64,000 nt of DNA from Sodiomyces alkalinus F11. Lineage: Eukaryota > Ascomycota > Sordariomycetes > Glomerellales > Plectosphaerellaceae. The stretch is from the NCBI RefSeq assembly GCF_003711515.1, contig NW_021167084.1, forward strand, positions 1,248,399 through 1,312,398. The letters are read 5' to 3'. This document shows, in pieces, positions 33,109-44,593 of this stretch; within the stretch, counting starts at the first letter, position 1; every line of letters begins with the position of its first letter. Below the pieces are notes generated by a model. The model searched no databases, was not told the DNA's origin, and worked only from the letters and a program-made list of their open reading frames with translations. The position numbers were made by a program, and so were the translations under genes.

Positions 33109-35708
33109 TGTAATTTCAATGTTTGGGATGCGGTGGTGAATTCGTTTAGAGCGGAGGGCGGTAGGATGCAGATGAAGGAAGCCGGTTGACAGTTGTATTC
33201 CTCTTGGTCCTTAGAGTCCTTCGGGGGGGGAATGAAGCCCAATTCTCAAGAGGGAATGAGTTTGAGGGTGGAATGTGTATGACGGAGCTGTCTTCCTGTG
33301 CGCTTGCGGTTTGAATGTCACTTCGTATACGTTCGTTGGAGGATGACGATGATGATTTCGGTTGAAGGAGCGGCCGAATGGTGTCTAAAGAGACAAGATG
33401 CGTCTGGGAAATGATTTTGCTGGCTGCGGTGGTAGCACAGTGGTGTTCTAGATAATAGGATACCGAGATGGGTAGAGTGTTTTGTCGAATGGACGAATGG
33501 GCGGGCAGGACGTGGTCGAAAACGCCGGGTCTTGCGACTCTTGGTTGACAGTTTTGGGTCTGGTGGAATGAGAGTGGTTGGTTGAGGAAGACGGAGTCGA
33601 AGGGCCGAAGAATAGGACGACGGGAAAAAGGAGGGTGAGGAAGAGGAGGAGTAGGGGCCAAAGGACTGGATAGAGTGAAGGCTGGAGGCGGGTAGGAATG
33701 AGGGGAAAGAAACGAATGGACGAGGAGAGCCGGCAAAGATCGAGTCTGGAAGGAGAGGAGAAGGAAAAAAAGAGGCTGGATTTTTTTCCCTCTCTTTCTT
33801 CCTTTGGGTTTGGTGAACGGGGAATAGGGAAATGGGGAATAGGGGCGCAACGCTGCGACACGGGGACACTGGGGGACACTGATGTTGGGCCTGCGCAGCT
33901 GCATAGAAGGACACCAAAATGTGGACGAGTGGACGAATTCGACGAGGGATCCATGCAGCTATTGCGTCCCGTCGACGAACGGTCCATCAACCATCCAGTT
34001 AGAGAGTGAGCTTCTATCTGCACGGATCGAGAGATGGATACGTTGTATCTCGACTCGACTTCCGTAGCGGTTGCCCCCCCCGTCGCTCTCTTGGCGTGTT
34101 TCTTCCCCCTCTTTAGAGAAGATGGACAGGGGTTTTCGACTCGGTTTCGGACTAGCTAATTAGCATAGACAAGGGCCAGACAGGGCTATAGATTCTGAAT
34201 GCAGGTCTTTCCCCCACCTCAGGTGGGTTCCGGGGTTCTTTCCCCCTGGGCTGAGGATTCATCTTTCTTCGACTCTGTTGACGAACAACTGGGTCTGTCA
34301 GTTCGTCAGTTCGTGCATGCATACGATTTTGCGATGCGTGCCCTCACCCACCTTCCTTGTCTAGGTAGTCGTGGTGCCATGGTGTCTGGTACAGAAGTTA
34401 GTAGTTAGTAGGTAGAACTATGAAGAACTTCGTACTGTGTAGAGCCCGAGCGTCCGGTAGCTGGTGGTAAATTGCTCAGAGACTATTCCTATTTTATAGG
34501 GAGAGAATGGGAGGAGGTGAACGAAGTAGTGTGTCGTACTATAATGGTTCTCGTTATGGTTCTCGTTATTTTCAAGCTCGACTTGTCCGTACATTGTAGG
34601 TCGAGCTGTTGTATCAATACTCTGTAATTACATGGATACGTAAGGTAGAGGAGGGGGAAAAACTCCTCTGTGCAGTACAACGTACATAGGTACTTCGTAA
34701 TACTGCACGCAACATGCGAAGTACAAGGTACCTTTCTCGAGCCGCGTCTCCCGCGATTGGTTCCGTTTCCCCACCAAAGAACTCCGACAACCTGACGCAG
34801 GGGCCGACTCGTGGCATGACCCGTCGTCCCCGACCGGGTTAGACCGGATTAGACTCGGTTAGCGTCTCGCACTCGAACGAGCCGAGATTATCCCGCCCAG
34901 ACACTATTGGTCGTTAACCCGAACTGGTTCTTGCTCCCTAACCCTATTGTTCACGCTCGGGTGCATCTGTGCAAAGTACAAAGTACTTCGGTACCTATGT
35001 CCGTCACCGTCACGAACGCCGGCAACTCTCATCGGCCTTGGACGCAACGGAATTGAATCAAAGTCGGTAACTTAAAGCTCGAACTGATAATCGCAAACCA
35101 CATGCATTTTATCTACGAATAGTCTTCGGTTTCTCTTGGTGAAAATCGGACTCGAATGAAGAATCGAGACGAGAATCGTACGCTCAGACGCAATGCAACG
35201 CACCATGCAGTCAAGCAAGCAATCTCCTCTGTTTCACTCAACTCTGAACCCAAGCTAAGCCGAAGGATATAAGTCTCAACTTGCCAGCACGGGTACCCTA
35301 CGCCGTCTTCCCATGTGCATGTCCAAGATGTCTGGATGCTTTGGACCTGAATCACGAGAATCATCCGCGATGCTTCGCCCAAGCTCGGTCAGCTTTCTCC
35401 TGAGTTGCGAGAGAATAGGCCTGCTCAACTACCTACTTCCTTGGGTCTTGTGCTTCCTTCCCTGCTGAGACATAACGGGGACGAGAGTCATGACAAACGA
35501 GCATCAGTATTAACACGAGTCTATACCTCTATCGAAAGACATCAATTGTATGCTGACATGATGCGAACATTATTCATTTCGCTCGTACCAACCCTCCTTT
35601 GCGCCCCATATCTAGGATTTTCATTCAATCTTTAACCTCAGGTGTCAGGACAGACTCGACAGACTTGACAGAGTCTACATGTAGTCTTTTGACAACTTGA
35701 ACTCTTCC
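33109..35708. other. Intergenic, 2.6 kb, long pyrimidine-rich leader
   Basis: On the minus strand 33300-33900 is strongly C/T-rich (plus strand GGA/AGG-rich) upstream of the 105-aa gene, as in long fungal 5' leaders. Its long open frames are a by-product of this composition. From 34420 to 35010 there are at least four clustered motifs of the TACTTCGTA / AAGGTACCT type. No gene recognised. Confidence 0.5.
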
Positions 35709-37117
35709 TCACCGAAACTGCGGGGCATTGAGGGCCATGACGGTCAACAACCCGGATATTAGACCGGCAGCAGGCAAGGTCAGAATCCAGCCGCCAAAGA
35801 CCCACCCCAGCTGGCGCCAGTTCATAGCCCCGGTGTCCAGATTTATCAAGGCCACACCGACTACGGCACCCGTCAGACACTGCGTGGTGCTCACGGGTAA
35901 CCCGAGCCTGCTAGCCAACAACACCGTAATAGCGGCGCCCAGCTCCATGGCGTAACCACGCGTAGGGCTTAGCTGCGTGATCTTATTCCCGAGCGCCCTA
36001 ATAATATAGTGGCCTATAAACCAGAAGCCGGCGCCGAGGAGGAAACCGGCGATGACGAGAATCTATACCGGCGTGCGGACGTTGTCCGTGACCTCGCCGT
36101 CGAGGTAGACCTGATACGAGGCTACCCATAGGCCTACCGCGTTAGCCACGTCGTTAGACCCGTGGGCGATAGACATCATGATGGCGCTCGCCACCTGCGC
36201 GTACGTCCACAGGTGCTCGACGCGGTTATGGTACTGCTTCGCCCGCCCGTGCACCGCCGCTAGCGCTAGCGACTCGTGCGTCACGTAGTCCCGCGTCACG
36301 CCTTGCAGGAGGAAGTACTTGACTAAGCTCCACTGCCGCCGCGGGTGGTAGATGGACAGGTGGGCTGTCGGGGCGAGGAACCGCTCTTCGGGCTCGGGCT
36401 TGCGGGCGCGGCGGCGGCGGATGATATGGCCGCGCTCGACGTCTTCGAGGGCCGGGGCTGGCGGTGTTGTCGCACTGCTGCTGCTGCTGCTGCTGGCAGT
36501 ACCCAAAGCCGTGGCGTGATCCCGTCCTTTTTCGTTGCTGTTCTTGATACCGTGAGTGTGGGGAGTCTCGGGGTCGACCTTTTTCTCGGTCACCGAGTCG
36601 TCGCCGCCGCCGACGCCGTCGGACACTAACTGGGCGTTGTCCGACTTGGAAAGCGCCTTGGGGTCACTAGGGTCGTCATGTTCCGGCGGCTCCGAGGAAT
36701 CGCTGTGGGCGCTCAAGTAGTAGTCTCGCACGATGGAGTCTCCCTTGCCGGGGAAGTACAAAGGCGGGTCGTCCCTCCAGAGCAAAGGCCCCAGGGGGAT
36801 GTGCCAGGGACGGATACGGGGGCCCTGGAGGATGACGACGCGGTGAAAGTAGGGCCGGAAGAAAATGTAGGAAATAACGAGAATACCGGCGAAGGTGCCC
36901 AGGACGATACCCGAGGCCGTACCGGCACCGAGTTCCTCCAGGCTAGGGGCGCCGGGGGCCTCGATGGTGATAAACAGGGCTAGCACGGCGCCGGTGAAGG
37001 CGAGGTAGAAGGGGATCGCGCGCTAGCGACATCGTTGGCGCCGTTTCCGAACGAGCTGCCGCAGAAGGCGATGCTTGTGATGGCGAGGATCCAGTCGTAT
37101 TGGGGGAAGGCGACCAT
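35709..37117 (-). pseudogene. Na+/phosphate symporter (PiT / Pho-4, Pho89 type), broken
   Basis: The start MVAFPQYDWILAITSIAF and SSFGNGANDVA match the N-terminus of fungal PiT transporters. Directly afterwards (about 37022) the sequence jumps, in another frame, to AIPFYLAFTGAVLALFITIE, which lies much later in intact relatives. By recollection of the family, something near 180-200 residues is missing. The central cytosolic loop (PLGPLLWRDDPPLYFPGKGD) and the second PD001131-type repeat (AHGSNDVANAVG) follow. A TAG stop at 36063-36065 stands where Trp is expected (PV-stop-ILVIAGFLLGAGF). The frame then continues to GLPVSTTQCLTGA and a stop at 35709. The TGG-to-TAG change and a Pro-to-Leu (GPW to GLW, from family memory) fit RIP. 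The transporter cannot be functional. Confidence 0.88.
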
Positions 37118-38254
37118 CCATGATGGGCGGAGTTGCGGCGAGCTCTCTGTGATGAATCTCAATCTCACTCTCTTGGTTGACGACGAGTCGACGACGATGA
37201 AGACAGCGTCACAACAGTGCAAAGCAACACTCAACACTCGATGGTGTGGGTGTGAGTCGTGTGACCTGTTTCCTCTCTTGATCACAGACGGCAGCTGGCG
37301 TGGTTTTGACCCGCAAGAGACCCGGATGGAACTTTGGAAGAATGAGGGAAATAAAGGCAAGAAAAAAAAAAAAAGAAAGGAAGCAAGACTTTAGGAGCCA
37401 GACAATCCTTCTCCCTTTTGTGAAGACCTCAACTCCTTCACGCCCCCCTCCCTCCACGCCCAGACCGAGACCCGATATATAATATACCCACATGTGGCCA
37501 ACACTGCGAGGTGTTGACGCTTTTCCTTCTCTAATAATCTCCGATCTCCGTGGGACCAACGACGTCAAGATGGACAATCGTGCGCAACTGCGACGAATTA
37601 ATCCCCCACCCCCAAGTCTCTAAGATTTCGAGCTGCTGATATACCGTATACGGGTGTAAAGCCAACGTCGCGCGGATTCGCCTCTTCAGCACCTCCGTAG
37701 AGAAGGGTCGGTGGACAGAAGAACGTCCCAGTGAATTATTTCATTGTTATCCAGGTGGCCGTATAGCCGTTCCTAATCGGATTGGACCCTTCATGTTCTC
37801 TGTCTCCATCACATGCTTGTCCAATAGGTAAACCGTACATGTAAGTCAGCTACACCGATCCGATCAAATACATGCATGTGTAAATACATGTACCCGCAAA
37901 TCTCAAGTCGAAATGGAAACGAACCACGTCACGTCATTTATAGAAAACCGGTTTCAGCTGTTCACTGTGGGCGCATGCGTTGAAAAGGCACTGGGGCCTT
38001 TGGGCCCAGCGAAGAATTGGCTCGACTGGCACATTTCAATGTTATGTACATGAGAGGAACCCGTCCCAATCTCCAGTCCAATGCGAGGAACGAAACGGAA
38101 ATGGGGTTATGCTCTCTAAAGAAGCTATGGACATGAAAGTTGAAAAATATCCCCAAAGAAAGTGAATAGGTCCGATCATCCGAGCTTCTCTAGGAGGACC
38201 GAGGACGGGAATAAAGAGACAGAAACCAAAACGTTCGTCTCATCCCTTCCACCC
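37118..38254. other. Intergenic, 1.1 kb
   Basis: This is the former promoter of the phosphate permease pseudogene and the 3' side of the LPMO gene. The stretch 37360-37380 is A-rich and TATATAATATA lies near 37475 on the plus strand. No gene-like frame. Confidence 0.45.
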
Positions 38255-38980
38255 CTAGCCCGACCAGACGGTGTGGGCACCGACCTGGTTATAAGGGTAC
38301 GCCTGGGCGCCATAGATGAAGAAGCGAAGGGCAGGGTCATTAGGATCATAAAGGCCAGGGATCTGCACCAGCGGGCCCGGGTTCCCGTTCCCATTACCCG
38401 TAACCTCGACCTGCGCGCAAGTAAAGTAGAACTCGGTATCGCCGCTCTCGGCGCCGTGCAGGGCGATATGCTCGACCCGGACGAGGTACTGGCCGGGCGG
38501 GGTGCTATGGGGCACCGTGAACTCGACGACGGCCTGGTCCCAGCTGCACCAGTCGGTATCGCGGAGCGGGTACTGCGGGCCGCAGATAATGTCCTCGTAC
38601 ACCTTGAACCAGTCGCCGCTGCCGTCGTAGTCGCGCACGTCGCCGGGCGCGCGCGACATGTGGATGGTCATGGGGCCCGGGTGCAGGATTTGGCCGTTAT
38701 TCCATAGCTTGAAGCCGAGCCGCGTGCCGGGCCCGATGGTCGCCACTTCGGTGTTGTGCGCGCTGTTCTGCGACCCGGCGTTGCACCGGAAGTCGTTGGA
38801 CGGCCCGACCAGGAATTCCTTGTGCGGCTGGATGTTGTTGCTGTTTTGCCGGATGTACTGCCAGTCGGGCGTCTGCTGGCCGTCGACGATCAGGATGCTG
38901 TAGACGTAGTGGGCTGAGGCCGTTGATGCCGTCAGGAGGCCCCAGAGGGCGCCGGCCGCGATGGTGCTGAACTTGGTCAT
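38255..38980 (-). CDS. Secreted lytic polysaccharide monooxygenase, family AA9
   Basis: Single exon, 241 aa. Signal peptide 1-23 (ends TASTASA) leaves His24 as the mature N-terminal His of the copper brace (HYVYSILIVDGQ). The second copper His is H100 in LHPGPMTIHMS, matching the HxGPxxxY region, although the usual Tyr of that motif is H107. The second-sphere EHIALHGA and the axial Tyr in EFYFTCAQVEV are present. The Gln that normally precedes FY (QFY) is Glu here. There is no CBM or GPI signal. AA9 enzymes oxidatively cleave cellulose and some hemicelluloses with reducing agent and H2O2 or O2. C1/C4 regioselectivity cannot be judged here. A TATA-like box stands 175 bp upstream. Confidence 0.93.
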   Translation of the reverse strand: MTKFSTIAAGALWGLLTASTASAHYVYSILIVDGQQTPDWQYIRQNSNNIQPHKEFLVGPSNDFRCNAGSQNSAHNTEVATIGPGTRLGFKLWNNGQILHPGPMTIHMSRAPGDVRDYDGSGDWFKVYEDIICGPQYPLRDTDWCSWDQAVVEFTVPHSTPPGQYLVRVEHIALHGAESGDTEFYFTCAQVEVTGNGNGNPGPLVQIPGLYDPNDPALRFFIYGAQAYPYNQVGAHTVWSG

Positions 38981-41561
38981 GTTGACGGCTGGGGCTTTTT
39001 TTTTTTCTTCTTTTTTTTTTCGTCTTTTTTTCCCCCTTGGCTGGTGGACCGTGGTTTGGGGTAAAAGAGATGAGGATGGAGTGTAAGCGGGAGATGAGCT
39101 TGATGAGCGGGAAGATTCATAACGTTAATCGACGAGGGCAATCCATCACTCCCTTATATATTCGTGGATTTCATGTTCCCTCTTCCGACCCCAGAGTCTG
39201 GAGAGTAGTCGCATATCCGCACGACTCACAAAGAGGCGCTTGTCTTTCTGGTAGTCTGTGGCGAACATCTCCAGGGTGCCAGTCCCCCATCCCCAACATG
39301 AAACTTGTCTTGCCCACAACGCAGTCAGGGTTCGTCGTCGAAGGTGTGCCGTGATCCTGTTCGGGGGGGGGATGCGACGATGAGGGGGACAATATCCAGA
39401 TAGATTGCAGCCAAGCGCACAGTGGAACGTCGGCAGTTAGGAAAGGGGCACCAAACCCAGCGCATGGAAGCCCCATGCACCGTGATAGTGAGACGACGAT
39501 GACGATCATCTGTAGCGAAGTGCCGATCAGTCGGCGCAACCGGGTAAAAATCCAATAACGTCGCCGCATACCCGCTCGAACGGGTTCGTGATCGGCACTC
39601 GCTTTGTCACCCCGTCGTCAATTGCGCGGAGCAAAGACGGCCTGACTGCCGCTTTCTCTCTCCCTACACTCTACAGGTGTAAGCGCTCCGTCGTTAAAGT
39701 GGAAAGAACTCGGGTCGATCACTGAAGAAAGTGTCGCGTGTCACGGCAGTACGGCCATAGGGTATTACAATTTATGCCGAAATCCACATCACTTCACATG
39801 TTTGCTTGATCTATATTGATTTACCTTGTTTATGCATAGCCTTGCCGTGAAACAGGAGGAAATGAGAGGGGGTCGAGTATACTGTATATCCATGAGAGTC
39901 GTATCATGATCCTTCGCCAGCAGGTCAGCTGGTATGTCGTCGGCTTTCGGGACTCGGCAGTGGAATAGGTAACACGCGAAGCCGCAGTCGTTGTGTACAT
40001 GTACGGAACGGAGAAGTGGGGAACCCGGAACCGGGAACCTATCTAGTATCCGCATGTCTAACGTCGGACAAGCCCACCGGCCGACGCCCCCTACCTCTCT
40101 CTCTTCCGTTCCCCGGCGACACGGTGGGTCTGAATTATACCGTAGAAAGTCTCGGGGAAACGTATATCACATCACAGATATTAGAATTGTATTAATCAAG
40201 TTCTTTCAAGTGACCGAGGTAAGACGGCATATCTTGACGGCTTGCGTTGAGCAGGCAACAAGTGTCGATAATGCCATTGCATGTTTGTCATGTTCGGAAT
40301 CTTTTATAGTTTCCTTGTATCGTGGTTATTCCTCTTAGTATTTAAGTTTTATAGTCGAAACGATGACAATTAATAGACTTTAATACATTTATACTTTGCC
40401 TAGAAAACGGCGCGAGATTTAATGTCGTGCTCCGGAATTCACGGGAGGGGGAGCCTGAGAAATTGAACTAATAACGGCACTAAATCAGCGGGAGGGAGGG
40501 CTGCTTCGTAGGTACCTTAGCGAACGGTACAGCGTACATGTACCTCTTGATTCAACGTGCAATCGATAACATATTCGTACCGTATAACGCGACACTGTGG
40601 ACGCGAGAAACGGCAGAACGGTACCTGCCGTTGCGGAGGTGCTGGTACCTTGACTGGTAGCCGTGTGTTCTCCATTCCTTCGGTGCGCCCCCCGGTCCCC
40701 GGAAGTTGCCGGGGCTAAAGTCGGAGTCGACCCCGGGTTTTCCGCAGCCCGTCGTTTCACATCTGACCGAGCCCCCGATCTCCAGCCAGTCCCAAGCACA
40801 TGGCGCGTCTTGGCTACCTTTGATAGACGTGACCGAATTTAAAAAGTCAAGCCTTCCTTGACTAAAATATTATGATCTCTGTGACCTGCCCGTGATGCGA
40901 TTATCTGTAGGACGAAGGCTGTCCCGATAACGCAAAGCCCGAGTTTAGGTTCCTGTGTATTACTCTTCATGTAACTTGCTCATTAGCAGTTGTTCTTGAA
41001 GACTGACATCCCTTCTTCATCCCAACGTTTCCACCTTGGGTAACGTAGGCTTCCAGTGAGGTAGTACTTGTAGCACGGACGGAGCTCCTTTGGTCGTTCT
41101 ATGAATGTGCTCTGTATTGCCCGGCAGGGAATCGAGCGGACCACCCTGGCCGGTACTAAACCTGGCTGCAGGTCTGTCGTGCATTAAGACTAACTTCTTA
41201 CGAGTGAACAATTATATGAGGCGCAGGATACGTGTAAATTCTTCATGTTATTTCACGAGATGGTATTATATTTCTAGTCCCTCCCTGCAGATATTCCACT
41301 TTCTCATCTTTCCTATTGAGCAGCCCAGCTTGTAAAGACTGTTGTCCCCTGCGACCCTCAAGTTCCTCGAATTTGGTCCCGCTGACTGCACCGATCGTCA
41401 CCCTCATTCAGAACGTCGGGAACACGACCCACCCCACATCCGGGATTCACCACTTGCGAAGCAGAAGAAAAGACGAGAACGCAAAGGGGGGCGGCGGAGG
41501 AGAGGGAAAAAAGAAAAAAAGAAGAAAAAAAGAAGAAAAAAAGAGAAGAAGCACGTCCACA
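38981..41561. other. Divergent intergenic region, 2.6 kb
   Basis: The region contains the promoters of the AA9 gene (minus) and the FAD monooxygenase gene (plus). It has an AAAG/AAAAAG-rich leader at 41500-41555 just before the monooxygenase ATG. Motifs of the GGTACCTTAG and TACATGTAC type occur at 40508-40549 and near 39996. No further gene seen. Confidence 0.5.
39155..39160 (-). promoter_or_regulatory. Likely TATA box of the AA9 gene
   Basis: TATATAAGGG on the minus strand is about 175 bp upstream of the LPMO ATG, with a T/A-rich run between (about 38995-39030). The call rests on position and motif only. Confidence 0.4.
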
Positions 41562-43032
41562 ATGGGCGCGCATACAAACAAATTCAAGGTCATCATCGTC
41601 GGTGGCGGCCCCAACGGTCTCACGGCCGCCCACGCCCTTTACCAAGCCGGCATTAACTTCGTGGTGCTCGAAAGGAGGGCCGACGTCGCCCTCGATGAAG
41701 GCTCCAGCATGGTTCTCGGTCCCGCCAGCCTGCGCGTCATGCATCAGTTGGGTCTATACCAACGAATCAAACCCATCTCCGCCGAGGTCGACAGAGTAAG
41801 AAATTACCTGCGCACAGGGACAAAATACCAGGACACCACACTTCCAACGCTCATAAAAAAGAAGTAAGCAAAGCCAAGCGAGCGCAAAACGACCATTTCG
41901 ATCACTTGAATAGTTTCGTGCTTTTGTCCTGATCCGCCCACGCGCTAATACGAACAAAACCAACCCGGAAAAAAAAAGTCACGGTTCAGGTCTCATCGCA
42001 TTCCACCGCGCTCATCTCGTCCAGGCCTTGTACGATGCGCTCCCAGAAGACGCCAAGGAGCGGTACCACCTCAACAAGTCCGTCGCCGAGATCACCACCG
42101 ATGCCTCCGGCGCGACAGTGACCTGCACCGACGGCACTTCCTACACCGGGACCATCGTCCTCGGCGTAGACGGCGTGCACAGCATAACGCGCCGTCTGAT
42201 GCGCCAGCTCGCCCTCGCCGCCGACCCTTCCCTCGCACCCGCATGGGGCCCCGAGCAGCCCTTCCCCGCCACCTACCGCTGCCTGTGGTACAGCTTCCCG
42301 CGGCCCGAAGACGAACGCCCCGGGCTGGCCGGCGCCACGGTCCACCGGGACCTCTCCTGCATGTTCATCACGGGCATCGAGCGGGCCTGGGTGTTCCTGT
42401 ACGAGAAGATGCCCGGGGGACCGACGACCGAGCGGCACCGCTACGAAGAGAAGGACGTCGGGCGGTTCGCGGGGCTGTTTGGCGACTTTGTCCTCGACGG
42501 CACCCGGACCGTGCGGGACACGTTCGCGTTGCGCCTGACGCACGGCATGGCGGACCTCCAGGAAGGCATCGCGCGGCGGTGGAGCTGGGGAGGCAGGATC
42601 GTGATCGCGGGCGACGCGGCGCATAAGTTCATGCCCAATGCCGGGTTGGGGTTCAACAATGGCGTGCAGGATATCGTGGCGCTGTGTAACCTGCTCCGTG
42701 GGGCGGTTGTCGAAGGCCGCATGCGCGGTTCTGTCCCCTCGGCGGAGACGCTGGACGGCTTGTTTACGAAGTACCGCGCGTTGCGGATCCGGGCGCTCGA
42801 GGCTGACGCGAAGGAGTCGGCCGTGACGGGGAGGCTGCAGGCGTGGCCGAACTTGTTGTATCAGTTGGCTGCGCGGTACCTCTTGACGAACGAGCGGCTT
42901 ATGAGGTTCCACGTGAGTAAGGTCGCGGCGAAGAAGGTGAAGAAGGCGCTTGTCTTGGACTACGCGCCGGCGGAGGAGCCTTTTGTAGGGGTGGTGCCTT
43001 GGGATAACCCCATCCCCTCTCCGGGTCGGTGA
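41562..43032 (+). CDS. FAD-dependent monooxygenase (PaxM/salicylate-hydroxylase-like group)
   Basis: Two exons, 41562-41863 and 41979-43032, are joined over a 115-bp intron (donor GTAAGC, acceptor AAAAAAG) to 451 aa. The Rossmann motif VIIVGGGPNGLTAAHAL (about 10-26) ends in the ERR that binds the ribose. The DG motif is VLGVDGVHS (about 160-168). The FAD-phosphate motif is GDAAHKFMPNAGLGFNNGVQ (about 311-330). This set defines class A flavin monooxygenases that use NAD(P)H. The HKFxPNxGLG form is common in enzymes of fungal secondary metabolism such as indole-diterpene and meroterpenoid epoxidases. No backbone synthase or prenyltransferase is nearby, so the substrate is unknown. An earlier donor (GTAAGA at 41804) was rejected because no downstream acceptor restores the frame. 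Confidence 0.82.
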
Positions 43033-43388
43033 GAGTGAAGGTGAAGCTGGGTTGAAGATGGATGATTTTAGGATGAAGGAGATCTAAGCTGGGTGAAGGG
43101 ACTTGTACGATGCATATTATACGACATTATACGATACTGTCATGACACACTCTGTAAAGATTGTATTTGTAGGTCATGACAAACGCTTATTCTATTCCAC
43201 AGGCATTAAGTGCCTAGTGGTAAATCAAACAAAACTTGAAGCTGTCATTATGTATTGTTCATGCTTCGTGGGTTATATATATGTGCAACACTGAATCTAC
43301 GTCTCCCCAGCGCCCACATGCAACCGACTTTGCATAGGTGCATGTGCCCTTCAATGGCCCTGAAATATGCAGCAACTATGCAGGTCCG
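43033..43388. other. Convergent intergenic region
   Basis: Shared 3' region of the FAD monooxygenase and the Cys-rich membrane protein genes, A+T-richer than the flanking exons. No gene seen. Confidence 0.5.
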
Positions 43389-44593
43389 TCACCTCCAGCT
43401 GTCTGCCGGCAGCTCTACAGGTCGCGGGCTGGGGATCGGAAGCTCTATCGGCTCCTTGGTCTTCGAATAACCGTCGCCATGAGAACCGTACACTGGCGGC
43501 GCTGCCTTGTAGGCCGCGTACATATCGCCTTCGCCCGGTTGGGTCGCGTCACCCGGAGCCGCCTCATCCATGTTCTTTAGACGTCTCTGCTTTCTCCTCC
43601 TCTTGATAATGAACCACCCGACAGCAGCAACCACCAGTAAAAGCCCGGCCATGGCTCCGACGGCCACACCGGCCCACGCACCGCCCGAGAGTGACGGACC
43701 TCCGGTCTCGCCACCGGCAGGGTCCTGCTCGCTCCCTACTCCCCCAGAACTCTGTGGAGGCTCGGCTGGTGAAGACGACAATCTGTCGCTAGAAGACGGT
43801 ATTTCAGGGGATGGTATTTTAGAGGAGGGTGTTTCGGAGGCTGCAGCCGAAGATGTTGTTATCAGATCCGTAGACTGAAAGTTGAGTTGGAACATGGGCG
43901 CGAGGAGTGTCATGGTGCGTGTCACAGTGCCTGTGATGATGGAGGATGTGCTCTCGTCCGAGTCTATTGTTGTGCGGCTTACAGTGACGATGTCCGGGAA
44001 TGGTTTGAGAGTCGTGGCGACCACATTGGCGCCGTCGCATGTTGCGGAGGGGACGTCGGTTGATGTCGACGCTATGGCGATGCACGTGTTGCCGTTCCTG
44101 TTGGTGCATTGGTATCCCCTGCGGACGAATGTAACATTAGACTTATATAATCTGGAAGAAATCTCGGGGGTGTCGCTGCCCAGAGGGCAAGGCAAAAACA
44201 TTGTAGGCCGAACCTTATCAAGAGCACGGAAAAGGGGACCTACGTCGGACAACACCCAATAGCGGTCTCTCCCGGCCGCAGTGTAAATTGTATATTCCAT
44301 TCCGGGAACTGGCCGTGGATTGCAGTGCAAGCTGATGTGTAGCCCGTGGGACAAGCGAGACCGGGAGAGTAAAACCCCCAGCCGACAAAGGGATGGTTCC
44401 GCGTCGCGACGCCTTCGACGGTGGGTGGCCAACATCCGGCGTGGTCTTGGGGCGCCCCGGAAACACATGCCTGGCCTCGGAAGCCCTCCTGGCACGTGGA
44501 ACATGGCGAGAAGTGAAAGGAGCATGACTCGGGCATGGACCATGATGTTGTAAGCGGCCCGAGGTAGACGCCGGCATTGTTCGTGAAGGCCAT
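43389..44593 (-). CDS. Cys-rich single-pass membrane protein, function unknown
   Basis: Two exons, 44593-44244 and 44118-43389, are joined over a 125-bp intron (GTAGGT...CCGCAG) to 359 aa. The N-terminal half has paired Cys in patterns such as GPLTTSWSMPESC, YSPGLACPTGYTSAC and AIGCCPTGYQCTNRNGNTC. I recall these patterns from a broad set of uncharacterised fungal surface proteins. A Ser/Pro/Thr-rich stalk follows, then one helix (about 263-287, AWAGVAVGAMAGLLLVVAAV), a basic stop-transfer RRRKQRR and a ~60-residue cytosolic tail. There is no classical signal peptide from the chosen ATG, as I remember for this group; an unrecognised upstream exon is possible. A likely topology is outside-N with a cell-surface role, which is an inference. 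Confidence 0.75.

Noticed and set aside
33146..34023. Two overlapping frames of about 200-250 codons on the minus strand
   Set aside because: Ser/Pro/Phe-rich translations produced by C/T-rich leader sequence; both overlap in different frames, no motif.
41804..41990. Splice from GTAAGA (41804) to the AG at 41987 in the FAD monooxygenase
   Set aside because: The frame does not close. The GTAAGC at 41864 with the AG at 41977-41978 keeps the frame and yields a family-like HGSGLIAFHRAHL segment.
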